From assembly GCA_002782905.1 (NCBI GenBank), contig PFJA01000231.1, forward strand, positions 1 through 6,731: a stretch of DNA of 6,731 nucleotides, in the 5' to 3' direction. A program made the translations under genes and the position numbers. The notes under the pieces were generated by a model. It was not told the DNA's origin. It saw only the letters and a list, made by a program, of their open reading frames with translations, and ran no database searches. Shown here in pieces: positions 6,706 to 6,731 of this stretch. The DNA comes from Lysobacterales bacterium CG_4_10_14_3_um_filter_64_11 (lineage in GTDB: Bacteria > Pseudomonadota > Gammaproteobacteria > Xanthomonadales > Xanthomonadaceae). Each line of letters starts with the position of its first letter. Positions within the stretch are counted from its first letter, which is position 1.

Positions 6706-6731
6706 ATGCTTGAGAAAGTCGTCATCGCCAA
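6706..6731 (+). CDS. accC: Biotin carboxylase AccC, first residues only
   Basis: The window ends eight codons into a frame reading MLEKVVIA. This matches the start of biotin carboxylase (E. coli MLDKIVIA...), the ATP-grasp subunit that carboxylates the biotin on AccB. The six-base gap from accB and the invariable accB-accC order support the call. No strong ribosome site is visible before the ATG, suggesting translation coupled to accB. The identification rests on eight residues plus context. Confidence 0.85.

Overview
The window looks like a core chromosomal segment of a GC-rich gammaproteobacterium, most likely of the Xanthomonadales/Lysobacterales. This is inferred from the gene order groEL-groES / dsbD-tlpA-aroQ-accB-accC, from the protein sequences (AroQ, AccB and GroEL read like Xanthomonas-type proteins) and from GC-rich codon use. 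No 16S or database comparison was possible.

Layout. Bases 1-375 are non-coding. They hold a short intergenic repeat, then a dense series of hairpins whose outer ends are complementary. Bases 376-2416 are the minus-strand chaperonin operon groES-groEL. Bases 2417-2737 are a divergent regulatory region. It contains a sigma-32-type heat-shock promoter, a CIRCE operator (HrcA binding site) and a possible housekeeping -10 box, all reading toward groES. It also contains the leader of the plus-strand genes. Bases 2738-5511 encode a periplasmic thiol-redox pair: an enlarged DsbD and a membrane-anchored TlpA-like thioredoxin overlapping it by one base. Bases 5512-5759 are non-coding and contain an 86-base nested palindrome next to the aroQ start. 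Bases 5760-6731 are aroQ, accB and the first codons of accC.

How the genes work together. GroES and GroEL form the folding chamber, and the visible sites predict both heat-shock activation and HrcA repression. DsbD carries electrons from cytoplasmic thioredoxin across the membrane to periplasmic acceptors, and the TlpA-like protein encoded right behind it is a natural candidate acceptor. AroQ makes dehydroshikimate in the shikimate pathway. AccB and AccC are the biotin carrier and biotin carboxylase of acetyl-CoA carboxylase, the first step of fatty acid synthesis.

The coding content is conserved housekeeping material, and I see no new protein system. The items most worth a second look are the tandem duplicated alpha domain of DsbD, the hairpin-rich element downstream of groEL (possible structured RNA), the palindrome in the aroQ leader and the layered control region of groESL.
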